A stretch of DNA of 64,000 bases from Leptospira sp. WS39.C2 (GCF_040833965.1 NZ_CP162142.1:3640001-3704000), one strand, 5' to 3'; shown: positions 45,754 to 56,211, numbered from the stretch's first letter. The notes: a model not told the origin generated them from the sequence alone. Numbers and translations are program-made.

Positions 45754-45790
45754 TTGGTACTTTCAAATCGAAAGTACCAACGATTTGAAA
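45754..45790. repeat. overlapping inverted repeats 3' of hppA
   Basis: An 11-base perfect stem (45754-45764 with 45770-45780, loop AAATC) overlaps a second 10-base perfect stem (45761-45770 with 45781-45790). The two cannot form at once. There is no T-tract after either stem, so this is not an ordinary terminator. It lies 13 bases past the hppA stop. Confidence 0.6.
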
Positions 45791-45802
45791 TCATTTAATT
45801 TC

Positions 45803-47950
45803 TTATTTAAAGAAATTTAAAATGATTCCACCTTTTGTTACAAAAAACTCAGCAAACACGAGTGATGTGATCGCCATTAGTTTGATAAGGATATTGATAG
45901 CAGGTCCAGACGTATCTTTGAATGGATCTCCAACAGTATCACCCACAACAGCTGCTTTGTGTTTTTCTGAACCTTTTCCTCCAGCAGTTTTTTCGATGTA
46001 CTTTTTCGCGTTGTCCCATGCTCCACCAGAGTTAGCAGAAGAAATCGCAAGAACCACACCAGAAACAAGTGCACCTGCAAGTAATCCTGCAAGGGACTTC
46101 ACTCCAAACAAATAACCCACAACGATTGGGCTAAGGAGGACAAGTAAACCTGGAGGGATCATTTCACGAAGGGCAGCAGAAGTAGAGATATCTACACATT
46201 TTGCATACTCAGGTTTCGCTGTTCCTTCCATAAGGCCAGGGATCTCTTTGAATTGGCGACGAACTTCTTTTACCATATCAAGAGCTGCTTTTCCAACAGA
46301 CTTCATTGTCATCGCAGAGAAGATAAACGGAAGCATTGCTCCAAAAAGAAGACCACCAAACACTAACGGATCTAGAAGTTCAATTGAAGTTAAATCAATC
46401 GCACCTTCACCCATTTCTTTAGATGCATTTTGGGTTCTTGTGATAAACGCTGCAAATAGAGCGAGGGAAGTAAGAGCCGCAGATCCAATCGCAAAACCTT
46501 TTCCTACAGCTGCAGTTGTGTTTCCCGCTGCATCCAAAGTATCGGTTCTATCACGAACGTCTTTTCCAAGTTCCGCCATCTCTGCAATCCCACCCGCGTT
46601 ATCGGAAACTGGACCATAAGCATCAATTGTAAGTCCAATGGCTATTGTTGAGATCATACCAATCGCAGCGATTGCAATTCCGTACATCCCAGCAAGGATA
46701 TTGGAAACCACAATTACGATCACAAGTAAAATCACAGGAATCACAGTGGATTTGTATCCAAGTGCCAAACCATAGATGATGTTCGTTGCAGCACCTGTTT
46801 CACAAGCATCAGCAACTTCGCGCACTGGTTTGTAAGAGTGAGAAGTATAAATTTCTGTGATCCAACCAATGAACATACCAGCAAACAAACCTAATGCGAC
46901 TGAAGTGTACACATTCCATTTTGTAATGGTTTTGTCGCCGATTTGGAAACTATCAATCATAAACATGTCAGTAACGAAGTACAAAGCTCCCGCTACGATG
47001 AATGTTGAAATCCAAAGTTGGAGTTTGAGTGCTTTTTCTACGTTCCCACCTTCCTTCACGCGCGCAAAAAAAGTAGTGATAAGGGATGCAGGAATTCCAA
47101 TCGCAGAAATTAAAAGTGGATATAAAAGAGCAGAGTTATTGTCAGCAAGAGCTGATGCCGTTGCTCCAATCACTAGTGCAGCACAAGTTGCTTCCGCAGC
47201 TGAACCAAAAAGGTCAGCACCCATACCAGCAATGTCACCAACGTTGTCTCCCACGTTATCTGCAATGGTTGCAGGGTTACGAGGGTCATCTTCTGGGATT
47301 CCTTTTTCTACTTTACCAACAAGGTCAGCACCAACGTCAGCGGCTTTTGTGTAAATACCACCACCCACACGACCAAAAAGTGCTACCGAAGATCCACCAA
47401 GACCAAAACCAGCAAGGGATTCCATAAGGATGTGTTTTGCTACTGCTGGATTGGCACCTGTGAAAAGAAGGAATAAACCAATCATACCTAGAACAGCAAG
47501 ACCGATAAGCCCAAATCCCATCACTGCCCCTGAGTCATAAGCCACTCGGAAAGCTTTGGAAAGAGATGTTTTTGCGGCTTGAGCCGTTCTTACGTTACCG
47601 GCTGTCGCAATTTTCATTCCGATAAATCCAGAAAGGCAAGAAATGAGGGCTCCAGAAACAAAAGCGATCGAAGTATAAATTCCTTCATTGAATTCTGTGT
47701 TGGGGTTATCTAATAATAGATAAATGAGAACCGTCATGAAGCTGATAAAAAGCAGAATGACTCGGTATTCTCTGAGAAGGAAGGCCATTGCCCCTTCTGC
47801 GATCGCGGCGGAGATTTCTTTTAATTTTGCGGTTTCCTTGTCGTTTCCGCCCTCTGCGCCCACTTGGATACGAACTACCCTCGCGGCGTAGAAAATCGCC
47901 GTGGCAATAGAGACAAGCGCCATGACGATAATGATTAACTCTACATTCAT
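45803..47950 (-). CDS. hppA: membrane-bound pyrophosphatase
   Basis: 715 residues with about 16 membrane spans. The PPi-binding block [13 protein letters not shown] then [20 protein letters not shown] (about 194-227) and a second DN(A)GGIAEM block near 448 are present. [10 protein letters not shown] near 475 has Ala at the position that marks K+-dependent enzymes. In GADLFGS the Glu found in sodium pumps at this place is Gly, which favours proton pumping (inference). It couples PPi hydrolysis to ion transport. The start has a strong AGAGGA site. Confidence 0.94.
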   Translation of the reverse strand: MNVELIIIVMALVSIATAIFYAARVVRIQVGAEGGNDKETAKLKEISAAIAEGAMAFLLREYRVILLFISFMTVLIYLLLDNPNTEFNEGIYTSIAFVSGALISCLSGFIGMKIATAGNVRTAQAAKTSLSKAFRVAYDSGAVMGFGLIGLAVLGMIGLFLLFTGANPAVAKHILMESLAGFGLGGSSVALFGRVGGGIYTKAADVGADLVGKVEKGIPEDDPRNPATIADNVGDNVGDIAGMGADLFGSAAEATCAALVIGATASALADNNSALLYPLLISAIGIPASLITTFFARVKEGGNVEKALKLQLWISTFIVAGALYFVTDMFMIDSFQIGDKTITKWNVYTSVALGLFAGMFIGWITEIYTSHSYKPVREVADACETGAATNIIYGLALGYKSTVIPVILLVIVIVVSNILAGMYGIAIAAIGMISTIAIGLTIDAYGPVSDNAGGIAEMAELGKDVRDRTDTLDAAGNTTAAVGKGFAIGSAALTSLALFAAFITRTQNASKEMGEGAIDLTSIELLDPLVFGGLLFGAMLPFIFSAMTMKSVGKAALDMVKEVRRQFKEIPGLMEGTAKPEYAKCVDISTSAALREMIPPGLLVLLSPIVVGYLFGVKSLAGLLAGALVSGVVLAISSANSGGAWDNAKKYIEKTAGGKGSEKHKAAVVGDTVGDPFKDTSGPAINILIKLMAITSLVFAEFFVTKGGIILNFFK

Positions 47951-48020
47951 GAGATCCTCTTTGAGATTGTTTATTTGTATTTCTAAGATATTTTAGAAGA
48001 TGACCGATGAGAATCCATAG

Positions 48021-49190
48021 ATGATACTTCGGTCTAGGAGAATATGGCAATTTAGTGTTTTGGTAACAAGTCTATTTCTAGTCTTGGAACCAATTTTAGC
48101 GGAACCGGAAGTCCTAAACCCTGTAAAAGTTTTTTACAATTACGAGGATCTACTTCGGATGGCCGAAGACAAAATTGTCCAGGAAACTCCCGCAAAAGCG
48201 TTTGATTTTCTCATCAAAGCCAAAGAACTGAACCCCGATCCAGACTATCGGTACTACAATTTGTCTGCCCAAGCCCACATGAAACTTGGCCAAATTTTTG
48301 ATGGAATCCATGCTTATGAAGAATCCATCAAACGCAAAAAAGACCAATTGGATTTGGTGTTATACATTGCAGATTTTTATGAAAAAGAAAAAAAACCCAG
48401 AGAAGCTCTTTTTTATACCAAACTTTACTTAGAACAAAAACCAAATGCAAAGTACAGATTGTACTTAGCAGCCATCCTTTCCCGCCAACTTGGAATGGAA
48501 ACCGAGTACGAAAATTATATCCAAACTTTGGAATCGGATAAAACTTTTGTTTCCGAAAAGGATGCCCTGCAATCAAGTCTTCTTAAAAATATAAAAAGTA
48601 AAAAATGGAAAGAAGCAGATGATTTAAGTTTACGTTACCTTGTTTATTTTCCCAGAGAAGAAGGAATGTATGAAACTTTGATCTTATCCAGGCGAGGTCG
48701 AAATTCGGATTTACTAGAACAAGCTTACATTTGGACCTCTACAATATTTTTAAAGGAAACAAGATACTTCATACGTTATGGAGTTTACCTCCAAGAGAAA
48801 CAAAGGTATTTAGAATCCTTAAGTTTGTTTCGACGAGGATTTTTTAATCTTCTCAAATATGATCCAAATTCTGATGCCAAAGAAATTTTATTTCTCATCC
48901 GTCAAAGTTATGCGAATCTCGGAAAGGATCGAGATACCTTAGCGATCGACTCTCTAGTCAAGGATTTCCAAAACCAAAAATCTCTCACTGCAACTCAGCT
49001 AGAAAATCATATTAATACATACAGAAAAAATAGAGAGTATTTACTCTTTGCTATCTATTGGTTTTCATCTAGAGACGAATCCAAGGCAAAGGAATATAGA
49101 AATAAACTTAGAGAAAGGGATTTAGAATTTGAAGAATCGGAATTCCTACGTGTGATGGGACCGTTTGCAGCTCTTCCGCAAGATTTATAA
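48021..49190 (+). CDS. TPR-like exported protein
   Basis: 389 residues. A signal peptide (WQFSVLVTSLFLVLEPILAE) is followed by helical repeats of TPR kind: YEDLLRMAEDKIVQETPAKAF near 38-58 and YYNLSAQAHMKLGQIFDGI near 77-95 among others, then a more irregular helical part to the end. Repeats mediate protein binding; the product is probably periplasmic. It is divergent from hppA with 70 bases between starts. No specific role can be named. Confidence 0.75.
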   Translation: MILRSRRIWQFSVLVTSLFLVLEPILAEPEVLNPVKVFYNYEDLLRMAEDKIVQETPAKAFDFLIKAKELNPDPDYRYYNLSAQAHMKLGQIFDGIHAYEESIKRKKDQLDLVLYIADFYEKEKKPREALFYTKLYLEQKPNAKYRLYLAAILSRQLGMETEYENYIQTLESDKTFVSEKDALQSSLLKNIKSKKWKEADDLSLRYLVYFPREEGMYETLILSRRGRNSDLLEQAYIWTSTIFLKETRYFIRYGVYLQEKQRYLESLSLFRRGFFNLLKYDPNSDAKEILFLIRQSYANLGKDRDTLAIDSLVKDFQNQKSLTATQLENHINTYRKNREYLLFAIYWFSSRDESKAKEYRNKLRERDLEFEESEFLRVMGPFAALPQDL

Positions 49191-49267
49191 GGGAAACGAA
49201 TGATACTTGCCTTTATGATTTAAAATTTCGAATTTGGAACTTTGCATTTGATTCTTAAAACGAGATC

Positions 49268-49323
49268 AATGAATCTCCTTCCAATTCCAGATTTGTTATT
49301 TAGGAATCGGAAGGAGATTCATT
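49268..49323. terminator. long hairpin between convergent TPR gene and acs
   Basis: A perfect 15-base stem (49268-49282 with 49309-49323), continued by an ATTCC/GGAAT pairing inside. It lies 78 bases past the TPR gene stop and 18 before the acs stop. It is strong enough to end transcripts from both sides, though T-runs are weak. Confidence 0.65.
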
Positions 49324-49340
49324 ACAAGAAGATGATTTCT

Positions 49341-51305
49341 TTAACTATGATACTTCTTTTTATCATCAATTAAGGATTGTACAACGGATGGATCTGCGAG
49401 TGTACTAATATCACCTAATGTATCAAATTCGTTGTTGGCAATCTTACGCAAAATTCGACGCATGATTTTTCCAGAACGAGTTTTGGGTAATCCAGGTGCC
49501 CAGTGGATGACATCAGGTCTTGCAATTTTCCCAATCACTTTTTCTACCATGGCGATGAGTTCTTTTTTGAGCAGGTCGTTTGTTGTGACACCTTGTTTAA
49601 CAGTCACATAAGCATAAATCCCTTGTCCTTTGATATCGTGTGGGAAACCAACAACGGCTGCTTCCGCTACTGATTTGTGTTCCACAAGAGCACTTTCCAC
49701 TTCAGCAGAACCAATCCTATGACCGGAAACATTGAGCACATCATCAACTCGTCCAGTGATACGAAAGTAACCTTCTTTGTCACGGTTGGCTCCATCTCCC
49801 GTAAAATAATACCCTTTGAATTGAGAAAAGTAGGTATCAAAGAATCGTTTTTGATCTCCATAAACCCCACGCATCATCGAAGGCCACGGTTTTGCGATAC
49901 AAAGATTACCAGAGATTTCTCCTTTTTCTTTGATCTCCACCCCTTCGTTGTCAACAAGGACCGGTTGGATTCCATAAAACGGCCAACTTGCCGAACCAGG
50001 TTTTTGGGGAATGGCTCCAGGAATTCCTGAGATCATAATCGAACCTGTTTCTGTTTGCCACCAAGTATCCACAATCGGACATTTTGATTTTCCAATATTT
50101 GCATAATACCATTCCCAGGCTTCCGGGTTAATCGGTTCTCCAACAGAGCCAAGTAACCGCAGTGATGCGAGGGAACGTTTTTTAATTGGCTCGAGTCCTT
50201 CTCTCATCAGTGCCCGAATGGCAGTTGGAGCTGTATAAAATACTGTCACTTTATACTTATCAATCACATCCCAAAATCGTCCCATGTCTGGGTAACTCGG
50301 AACCCCTTCAAACATTAGAGAAGTTGCCCCGTTGGAAAGTGGTCCGTATAAAATATAACTATGGCCAGTAATCCAACCAATGTCTGCTGTACACCAGTAG
50401 GTATCTGTGTCTTTATAATCAAAAATGGTTGCAAACGTCAAATTTGCACCTAACAAATACCCAGCGGTAGTGTGCAAAACACCTTTTGGTTTCCCTGTGG
50501 AACCAGAAGTGTATAAAATAAAGAGTGGGTCTTCCGAATCCATAGCAACAGCAGGACATTCCTTTTTTACCTCTGGGTCTTTCATCAAATAATGGTACCA
50601 GTGGTCACGGCCTTCTTTCCAATTGAGGTTTCCTTCATCACCAGTACGTTTGACAACAATTACGTCATTCACTTGAAACTTGGTATCTGCGAGAGCCGCA
50701 TCTACATTTTTTTTCAGATCAATTGGTTTTCCACCTCGGTATCCTCCATCTGCCGTGATGACGAGTGTTGGTTTACAATCTTCAATACGACCAAGGAGTG
50801 CTTCTGGTGAAAATCCACCAAAAACAACAGAGTGTACGGCACCTATCCGCGTACAGGCGAGTGTTGTGATCGCAAGTTCTGGAATCATCGGAAGGTAAAT
50901 GAGGACCCTGTCCCCTTTTTTCACTTTGAACTTTTTTAGAACATTCGCAAAATGATTCACCTCTCGGTGTAAATCATGATAGGTGAGAACTTTAGATTCG
51001 TCTGGGTTGTCTCCTTCCCAAATCAGTGCGGCTTTGTTTTTTAAGGGAGAGTCGAGGTGGCGGTCTAAACAATTATAAGATACATTCAGTTTTCCACCGA
51101 TAAACCATTCTGCTTTGGCTTTTGCAAAATCATGTTTTAAAACTTTGGTCCATTTTTTAAACCATGTTAGGCGTTTTGCTTGTTCTGCCCAAAATTTCTC
51201 TGGTTTTTCTATGGATTCTTTGTATTTGGCTTTGTATTCTTTTAAACTAACGTTTGCAAGTTTGGCAAATTCTTTGGATGGTGCCACGATTCTTTCTTTC
51301 GGCAT
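49341..51305 (-). CDS. acs: acetyl-CoA synthetase
   Basis: 654 residues, the usual length. Motifs: [12 protein letters not shown] near 260-271 (ATP loop), DTWWQTETG near 408-416, and [10 protein letters not shown] near 608-617, which holds the lysine that is acetylated to switch off the enzyme. It activates acetate with ATP to acetyl-AMP and then acetyl-CoA in the cytoplasm. The start has an AGAGGGA site. It lies after folE on the same strand but a terminator separates the two. Confidence 0.96.
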   Translation of the reverse strand: MPKERIVAPSKEFAKLANVSLKEYKAKYKESIEKPEKFWAEQAKRLTWFKKWTKVLKHDFAKAKAEWFIGGKLNVSYNCLDRHLDSPLKNKAALIWEGDNPDESKVLTYHDLHREVNHFANVLKKFKVKKGDRVLIYLPMIPELAITTLACTRIGAVHSVVFGGFSPEALLGRIEDCKPTLVITADGGYRGGKPIDLKKNVDAALADTKFQVNDVIVVKRTGDEGNLNWKEGRDHWYHYLMKDPEVKKECPAVAMDSEDPLFILYTSGSTGKPKGVLHTTAGYLLGANLTFATIFDYKDTDTYWCTADIGWITGHSYILYGPLSNGATSLMFEGVPSYPDMGRFWDVIDKYKVTVFYTAPTAIRALMREGLEPIKKRSLASLRLLGSVGEPINPEAWEWYYANIGKSKCPIVDTWWQTETGSIMISGIPGAIPQKPGSASWPFYGIQPVLVDNEGVEIKEKGEISGNLCIAKPWPSMMRGVYGDQKRFFDTYFSQFKGYYFTGDGANRDKEGYFRITGRVDDVLNVSGHRIGSAEVESALVEHKSVAEAAVVGFPHDIKGQGIYAYVTVKQGVTTNDLLKKELIAMVEKVIGKIARPDVIHWAPGLPKTRSGKIMRRILRKIANNEFDTLGDISTLADPSVVQSLIDDKKKYHS

Positions 51306-51328
51306 TGTGTCCCTCTAGAGGAAAAAGA

Positions 51329-51354
51329 CTGAACTTTTCTGAAAAAAAGTCCAG
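51329..51354 (-). terminator. terminator of folE
   Basis: On the minus strand CTGGACTTTT (51354-51345) pairs with AAAAGTTCAG (51338-51329) with one mismatch, then TCTTTTTCC. It is a standard intrinsic terminator between folE and acs. Confidence 0.7.
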
Positions 51355-51388
51355 CATGAATCGTAAAAAAAGAATTTAAAAAATGAAC

Positions 51389-51940
51389 TTAGTGGGAACC
51401 GGTTCGGATCAAATCCAAAAATTCGCTTCGGGTGGTAGGATCTGTTTTGAACAAACCAAGCAAACTAGAAGTGAATAGTTCAGAGTTTTGTTTTTCGACA
51501 CCCCGCATCATCATACACAAATGTTTTGCTTTGATGACAACACCTACGCCAAGTGGGTCCAAAGTTTCTTGGATGGCTTGTGCAATTTGGTCAGTAAGTC
51601 TTTCTTGAACTTGGAGTCTGCGAGCAAAAACATCAACGATTCTTGGAATTTTACTGATCCCAATGATTTTCTTATTTGGGATATAAGCAACATGTGCTCT
51701 TCCATAAAAAGGTAGTAAGTGGTGTTCACATAAAGAATACATTTCTATATCACGAACTAAAACCATACCAGTGGTGTTCTCTTCAAAAATGGCACCGTTG
51801 ACCAATTGGTTGATGTCTGCTTTATATCCACTGGTTAAAAAATCGTAGGCTTTTTTCACTCGATTGGGTGTTTTAACTAGACCTTCTCTGCTTGGATCTT
51901 CACCAATTTGTTTTAGGATTTCTTCGATTAAGTTTTCCAT
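51389..51940 (-). CDS. folE: GTP cyclohydrolase I
   Basis: 183 residues, normal length. The zinc site is CEHHLLPF near 71-78 with the second Cys in [10 protein letters not shown] near 139-148. The substrate-binding [13 protein letters not shown] is near 107-120. It converts GTP to 7,8-dihydroneopterin triphosphate, the first step to folate and also the entry to the queuosine precursor route that QueE (37.8 kb) continues. An AAGGA site precedes the ATG at 51940. Confidence 0.95.
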   Translation of the reverse strand: MENLIEEILKQIGEDPSREGLVKTPNRVKKAYDFLTSGYKADINQLVNGAIFEENTTGMVLVRDIEMYSLCEHHLLPFYGRAHVAYIPNKKIIGISKIPRIVDVFARRLQVQERLTDQIAQAIQETLDPLGVGVVIKAKHLCMMMRGVEKQNSELFTSSLLGLFKTDPTTRSEFLDLIRTGSH

Positions 51941-52088
51941 CCGATTCCTTTTTTGAAAGTAAGTTCCTTGTGAACCTGCCTTTCAAAATTTGAATGCAGA
52001 ATATTCACTACTTATTTGACTAGACTTGACTTTATAGGAAAAGATACATTTCCTTTTTTTGGTTAGAAAGGACATAATCACCAAACAA

Positions 52089-53195
52089 ATGCAAAAAAAA
52101 ATTGGCTATGATGCAAGGATGATCGAAAATTCTGGGATTGGAATTCGCATCCAACATATACTAAAATTTTGGCCTATTGCACCAACAGACGCCAAACTTT
52201 ACATATTCGGAGATCCAAATCATCTTAAAAAATATGAGATCCCCCATCATGCAGAAATCATAGAATACAAAACAAAGATTTATTCGCCGAAAGAATTTTT
52301 TGGCCATCCTAAAATGACTGAGATGGATGTTTTAGACATTCCACATTTTAATGTTCCACTAAAATATATTCGTAAATGTATCGTTACCATTCATGACTTA
52401 ATACCATATCATTTTAAGGAAACTCATAGTTCTTTTGCAAAAAGAATGTACTTACAACTTGTACTACGATCCATAAAGTGGTTTGCCAAAACCATCATTG
52501 CTGTATCTAATTATACCAAAAACGATCTTATTACAAATTTTAGTTATGCCCGAGAACGAATTACTGTTGTTTATAATGGAATTGACCTTAAGAATTTTTC
52601 AAATCGTTCCCAAACCCAACTAAATGTTTTTATCAAACAACAGAAATTACCGAAACAATACCTTTTTACCGTTGGTATAGGCAAAACACATAAAAACTTT
52701 CCGTTTTTACTAAATAATTTACAAACATTATGGAATGCAGGTACACTCAAACTACCTTTGGTTGTCGGTGGAATTAGCAAAGAAATCCCAGCAGAATTTA
52801 TAGAATTCCAAAAACAAAATCCAAACCGAATTTATTTTTTAGAACACTTATCTTATGATCGATTGCCTCTTGCATACCAAGGTGCTAAATTGTTTGTATA
52901 CCCATCATTATTTGAAGGCTTCGGATTTCCTGTTTTGGAAGCACAAGCAGTTGGAACACCAGTTTTTTCATCTGATGCAAGTGTATTGCCAGAAGTTTTG
53001 GGCAAAGGATTTGAGGCATTTTCACCAAAGAATTCCAGTTCGTTTCAAAACCAACTTTTGATGCTCATCAAAGACAAAAAAAGATTAAAAGAACTAAGCC
53101 GATTAGGAAAAGAAAATGCAAAATCCTTCACTTGGAGTTTTGCCATCAAGTCACTCGATGTTTTATACAAAAAACAACTAACAGCCCTTAAATAA
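52089..53195 (+). CDS. GT4-type glycosyltransferase
   Basis: About 368 residues from the ATG at 52089; the AAAGGA site lies 17 bases upstream, and a TTG at 52059 is an alternative. The N-terminal Rossmann part has IGYDARMIENSGIGI; the C-terminal part has the GT4 donor-site block LFVYPSLFEGFGFPVLEAQA near 280-299 with the E-x7-E spacing, then GTPVFSSDASVLPE. It transfers a sugar from a nucleotide sugar, probably in polysaccharide or lipopolysaccharide synthesis. No polysaccharide cluster is next to it. Confidence 0.88.
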   Translation: MQKKIGYDARMIENSGIGIRIQHILKFWPIAPTDAKLYIFGDPNHLKKYEIPHHAEIIEYKTKIYSPKEFFGHPKMTEMDVLDIPHFNVPLKYIRKCIVTIHDLIPYHFKETHSSFAKRMYLQLVLRSIKWFAKTIIAVSNYTKNDLITNFSYARERITVVYNGIDLKNFSNRSQTQLNVFIKQQKLPKQYLFTVGIGKTHKNFPFLLNNLQTLWNAGTLKLPLVVGGISKEIPAEFIEFQKQNPNRIYFLEHLSYDRLPLAYQGAKLFVYPSLFEGFGFPVLEAQAVGTPVFSSDASVLPEVLGKGFEAFSPKNSSSFQNQLLMLIKDKKRLKELSRLGKENAKSFTWSFAIKSLDVLYKKQLTALK

Positions 53196-53383
53196 TTTAA
53201 GGCCCATTTTCCATTTTGATTGGTAGAAAATGCTAAATACAGTTCCGAAATGGATTCGAATCTGTAAATTTCCGTCCCTCGTACCCGATTTTCCCCTCGG
53301 TCTAAAATGAAAAAAAATGGATTTTGGTTTGCGAAAAATTCTTGTCAGGCTTTGAATTTACTTCGAGACTGATTCTCAGAACC

Positions 53384-53575
53384 ATGATCAAGTGTCACTG
53401 TGCAGAAGTTTTCTTTGAAACCATCTTAAATGTTGTCAAAGATACGAATCGCCCTATACTAGAAGTCGCCCGTGAGATGGGAGCGGCAGATACTTGTACG
53501 GCTTGTGTTCCGGATATGTTAGCCTTCATCGAACAGGAATTGGAAGGCCAACTTGCAGGAAATACAAATCATTGA
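53384..53575 (+). CDS. Bfd-like 2Fe-2S protein
   Basis: 63 residues from ATG 53384; the frame is open upstream but the family begins here. Cys4 and Cys6 (KCHC) and Cys38 and Cys41 (DTCTAC) give the C-x-C plus C-x2-C arrangement of bacterioferritin-associated ferredoxin-type domains. Such proteins bind one 2Fe-2S cluster and pass electrons, e.g. to release iron from bacterioferritin. The gap upstream (53196-53383) shows GACTGATTCTCAG, faintly Fur-like. It overlaps the next gene. Confidence 0.8.
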   Translation: MIKCHCAEVFFETILNVVKDTNRPILEVAREMGAADTCTACVPDMLAFIEQELEGQLAGNTNH

Positions 53576-54026
53576 TTCCGAACTCATCGGAAACCTAATC
53601 ACAAAAGCAAAACAAGCAGATAGAAAACGTACGAATCATAATTTCCACGAACAAAGGGAAGTTTACCAGCGGTTTCTAAATGTTTTATCCAAACACACAT
53701 ACATTTCGCCTCACAGACATTTGTCCGATCCAAAACCCGAAACCTTTGTTGTCCTAGAAGGAGAGATTGGATTTTTGATTTTTGAAGAAGATGGAAAAAT
53801 CAAAGAGTCCCACAAACTTTCTTCGAATGGACCAAAACGTGGGATCGATTTACAACCAGGAGTGTGGCATAGTTTGGTTTGTTTGACTGAGGTAGCTGTT
53901 TGTTTTGAAGGAAAATCTGGTCCTTATGATCCAACCATTGACAAAGAATTTCATCCTCATTTCCCACTAGAGGGAGATTCAAACGTTTCTAAAACAATCC
54001 AATACTTTGAATCTTTATTTGTATGA
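53553..54026 (+). CDS. WbuC-like cupin metalloprotein
   Basis: 157 residues, TTG start at 53553 preceded by GGAAGG 5 bases away. The cupin has RKRTNHNFHEQ near 25-35 and then SPHRHLSDPKPETFVVLEGEIGF (in two parts, near 53-75), as in WbuC, a cupin found in O-antigen and exopolysaccharide loci. It probably binds a metal through the His cluster. Function is not known. It overlaps both the Bfd-like gene (23 bases) and the following esterase gene (ATGA). Confidence 0.8.
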   Translation: MQEIQIIDSELIGNLITKAKQADRKRTNHNFHEQREVYQRFLNVLSKHTYISPHRHLSDPKPETFVVLEGEIGFLIFEEDGKIKESHKLSSNGPKRGIDLQPGVWHSLVCLTEVAVCFEGKSGPYDPTIDKEFHPHFPLEGDSNVSKTIQYFESLFV

Positions 54027-55042
54027 AGGATTATTCTTTTAACCGATTTCTCATTTCTATTGTATTTATGTTAACGTTTCCATTTACTTTTTTTTGTAAG
54101 TCATTACCAACAGTCGTTCCTGTCAAAGACCATATATTGGATACAATTGTGTCTGATGGAATCGTAAGAACCTTTCGTTTTTATATTCCAAAAAATAGAT
54201 TCGAAACTCGACTACCGGTAATTTTTATTCTACATGGAGGTGGTGGGACAGGTGAAGGAATGATCTACCTTTCTCGTATGTCTGAAAAAGCAGAAGAGTA
54301 TGGATTCATAGCGGTTTATCCAGATGGTTATGCGAATAGGTGGAACGATGGTAGGAAAATCGAACATTCACTTACCGACAAACGGAATACAAATGATGTT
54401 CAGTTTTTTCGGGATATGGTACAATATTTAAACAAAAAAATTCAAGTAGACCATGACCGTATTCATGTAGTTGGTATCTCCAATGGTGGTTTCATGACAC
54501 AGCGTTTGTTATGCGAAGCAAACGATTTGTTCCACTCTGGGTACTCTGTAGCAGCAGTGACATCCAAAGGACTTACAGAAATTTGTCCAAACCTACCAAA
54601 CAAATCTATTGGATTTATAATGGGAACGGCCGACGACGTCATCCCTTATGCGGGGGGAACAGTTTCCATTCCGAAAGATATGAGTGTAAATGCTGAAAGA
54701 ATTCCTGCAGGAGAAGTATTGTCATTTGAAGATTCACTTAAATTTTGGAGTTCGAATTTCCAATGTAAGGAAAAAACCAAAACCAAAAAAAGGCATTTGA
54801 ATCAATTTTGGAAACGAGATATTGATTACACCAAACTTGTCGATTGTTCTGGGGATGGAATCGTGGAAGGATATTTGATCCCCGGTGGAGGTCATATTTG
54901 GCCTAACGGATTTTATTATCATAACGAAAAACAATATGGATATTTAAGTAAGGACTTGGATACGCGAGAGATTGTGTTACAATTTTTCCGAAAGGCAGAT
55001 TCTAAAGAAAAGTTGGTAAACAATGCATCATTCGGAAATTAG
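54023..55042 (+). CDS. exported PHB-depolymerase-like esterase
   Basis: 339 residues. A signal with FFC near residue 22 suggests lipidation. Alpha/beta hydrolase signs: ILHGGGGTGEG near 70-80 (oxyanion hole), VVGISNGGFMTQR near 155-167 (nucleophile Ser in GxSxG), TADDVIPYAGG near 203-213 (Asp), and PGGGHIWPNG near 290-299 (His). The triad is complete. This LpqC/PHB depolymerase group cleaves polyesters or feruloyl-like esters. It overlaps the next alpha/beta hydrolase gene by 20 bases. Confidence 0.88.
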   Translation: MKDYSFNRFLISIVFMLTFPFTFFCKSLPTVVPVKDHILDTIVSDGIVRTFRFYIPKNRFETRLPVIFILHGGGGTGEGMIYLSRMSEKAEEYGFIAVYPDGYANRWNDGRKIEHSLTDKRNTNDVQFFRDMVQYLNKKIQVDHDRIHVVGISNGGFMTQRLLCEANDLFHSGYSVAAVTSKGLTEICPNLPNKSIGFIMGTADDVIPYAGGTVSIPKDMSVNAERIPAGEVLSFEDSLKFWSSNFQCKEKTKTKKRHLNQFWKRDIDYTKLVDCSGDGIVEGYLIPGGGHIWPNGFYYHNEKQYGYLSKDLDTREIVLQFFRKADSKEKLVNNASFGN

Positions 55043-55901
55043 AAGTTCATCCACAGTATTTACCACATTGGAAACGGGTTCTGGAGAACCTGTCCTTTTT
55101 TTACATGGATTTCCTGATAACCACAAAACTTTTTCTCCCATTATGGAAGTGATAGGGAAAAAGGGATTTCAATGTGTTGCGCCTGTTATGCGAGGGTATG
55201 AACCATCCACAATTTCACATGCAAACAAACTACATGTAGTAGATTTGGTAAATGACATACTCGGTTGGATGGATGACCGTAGATGGGATACCGTTCATTT
55301 AGTAGGTCATAATTGGGGAGCTATCATCGCTTATGCAGCAGGAATGTATTACCCAAATCGATTCCAATCCATCACTAACATTGGAGTCCCATTACTAAAA
55401 ACATTCCAAGATTCATTCTTATGGGCACCTTTACAAACACTCCATTCTTGGTATGTGGCATTATTTCAGATTCCGTACATTGCTGAGCTCACCATTCGAT
55501 CCAATCAATTTGCATTGGTAGATTTTTTGTGGAAAGATTGGTCTCCTGGTTTCACTCCAAACCAAGACCATTTAGCGGAAATCAAAGCCAATTTCCAAAA
55601 CCCAGGTATTTTATCATCGGCACTTGCTTATTACCGAAACCTAAATGACCTTTTCACAGAATCAGGAAGGGAAAGTATCATTGGAATTTTTGATACGCAT
55701 GTCACAGTTCCTACCCAAGTACTTTATGGTTTGAATGATGGATGTTTTCATAAAAATTTATTCGAACATTTGTTGGATGAATCTGATTTTCCAATGGGAT
55801 TTAGAAAGATTGGTTTTGACCATGCTGGCCACTTTCTTCATTGGGAAAAACGGGAAGAAGTCACCAAACTTATCTTAGAGTGGCTGGAAATAAATCAGTA
55901 G
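55023..55901 (+). CDS. alpha/beta hydrolase, epoxide-hydrolase-like, Asn at nucleophile
   Basis: 292 residues. The oxyanion part is FLHGFPDNHKTF near 27-38, and the nucleophile elbow is GHNWGA with Asn97 where epoxide hydrolases and dehalogenases have Asp (GHDWGG). The His is in FDHAGHFLHW near 265-275. The cap and VLYGLNDGCF near 233-242 (acid) fit the same group. With Asn the enzyme may be inactive, use deamidation, or have another reaction. It follows the esterase gene with a 20-base overlap. Confidence 0.82.
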   Translation: MHHSEIRSSSTVFTTLETGSGEPVLFLHGFPDNHKTFSPIMEVIGKKGFQCVAPVMRGYEPSTISHANKLHVVDLVNDILGWMDDRRWDTVHLVGHNWGAIIAYAAGMYYPNRFQSITNIGVPLLKTFQDSFLWAPLQTLHSWYVALFQIPYIAELTIRSNQFALVDFLWKDWSPGFTPNQDHLAEIKANFQNPGILSSALAYYRNLNDLFTESGRESIIGIFDTHVTVPTQVLYGLNDGCFHKNLFEHLLDESDFPMGFRKIGFDHAGHFLHWEKREEVTKLILEWLEINQ

Positions 55902-55944
55902 TTTTTACTAGAAAAAAGCGTCAGATACCAAAAGGAGACTAATT

Positions 55945-56145
55945 ATGTTTCAAAATATGGGTTTATATGACAGAGTCATTCGTATAATTGTTGGTTTAGT
56001 GTTAGGCGGATTGTATTTAGGTGGAGTTGTAGAAGGTACCACTGCAATTGTTTTATTTGTCATTGGACTTGTAATGATTGCCACTTCAGCAATTGGTTTT
56101 TGCCCAGCCTACTTACCATTTAAAATCTCGACAAAAGGAAAATAA
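55945..56145 (+). CDS. DUF2892-family membrane protein
   Basis: 66 residues: N-terminal MFQNMGLYDRVIRIIVG, two membrane spans (LVLGGLYLGGVV region and AIVLFVIGLVMIATSAIG) and a C-terminal GFCPAYLPF, the DUF2892 (YgaP-type membrane segment) signature. In other bacteria this domain is sometimes joined to rhodanese. Here it stands alone, with a good AAAGGAGA site before ATG. Function unknown. Confidence 0.9.
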   Translation: MFQNMGLYDRVIRIIVGLVLGGLYLGGVVEGTTAIVLFVIGLVMIATSAIGFCPAYLPFKISTKGK

Positions 56146-56165
56146 GAATCTAAATTTTTAGATTC
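56146..56165 (+). terminator. hairpin after DUF2892 gene
   Basis: GAATCTAAA (56146-56154) pairs with TTTAGATTC (56157-56165), starting one base past the stop codon, with a TCTATTTTC tail. It is a likely terminator. Confidence 0.6.
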
Positions 56166-56181
56166 TCTATTTTCAAATCTT

Positions 56182-56211
56182 AACAACTCATTAATAACAA
56201 AATGAGTTGTT
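56182..56211. terminator. hairpin between DUF2892 gene and RNA methyltransferase gene
   Basis: AACAACTCATT (56182-56192) pairs perfectly with AATGAGTTGTT (56201-56211). Its end touches the stop codon of the minus-strand gene, and the plus strand continues CATTTCTTTTTCC. It can stop transcripts from both sides. Confidence 0.65.

Noticed and set aside
46248..47427. Long open frames antisense to hppA
   Set aside because: They are shadow frames of the membrane pyrophosphatase; they have no ribosome site and no sensible protein features.
52016..52050. Promoter for the glycosyltransferase gene (TTGACT with TATAGG or TACATT)
   Set aside because: No combination gives a spacer near 17 bases.
53365..53390. 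Fur-like box GACTGATTCTCAG before the Bfd-like gene
   Set aside because: Only one half resembles a Fur site; without a second half or other examples it is too weak to list.
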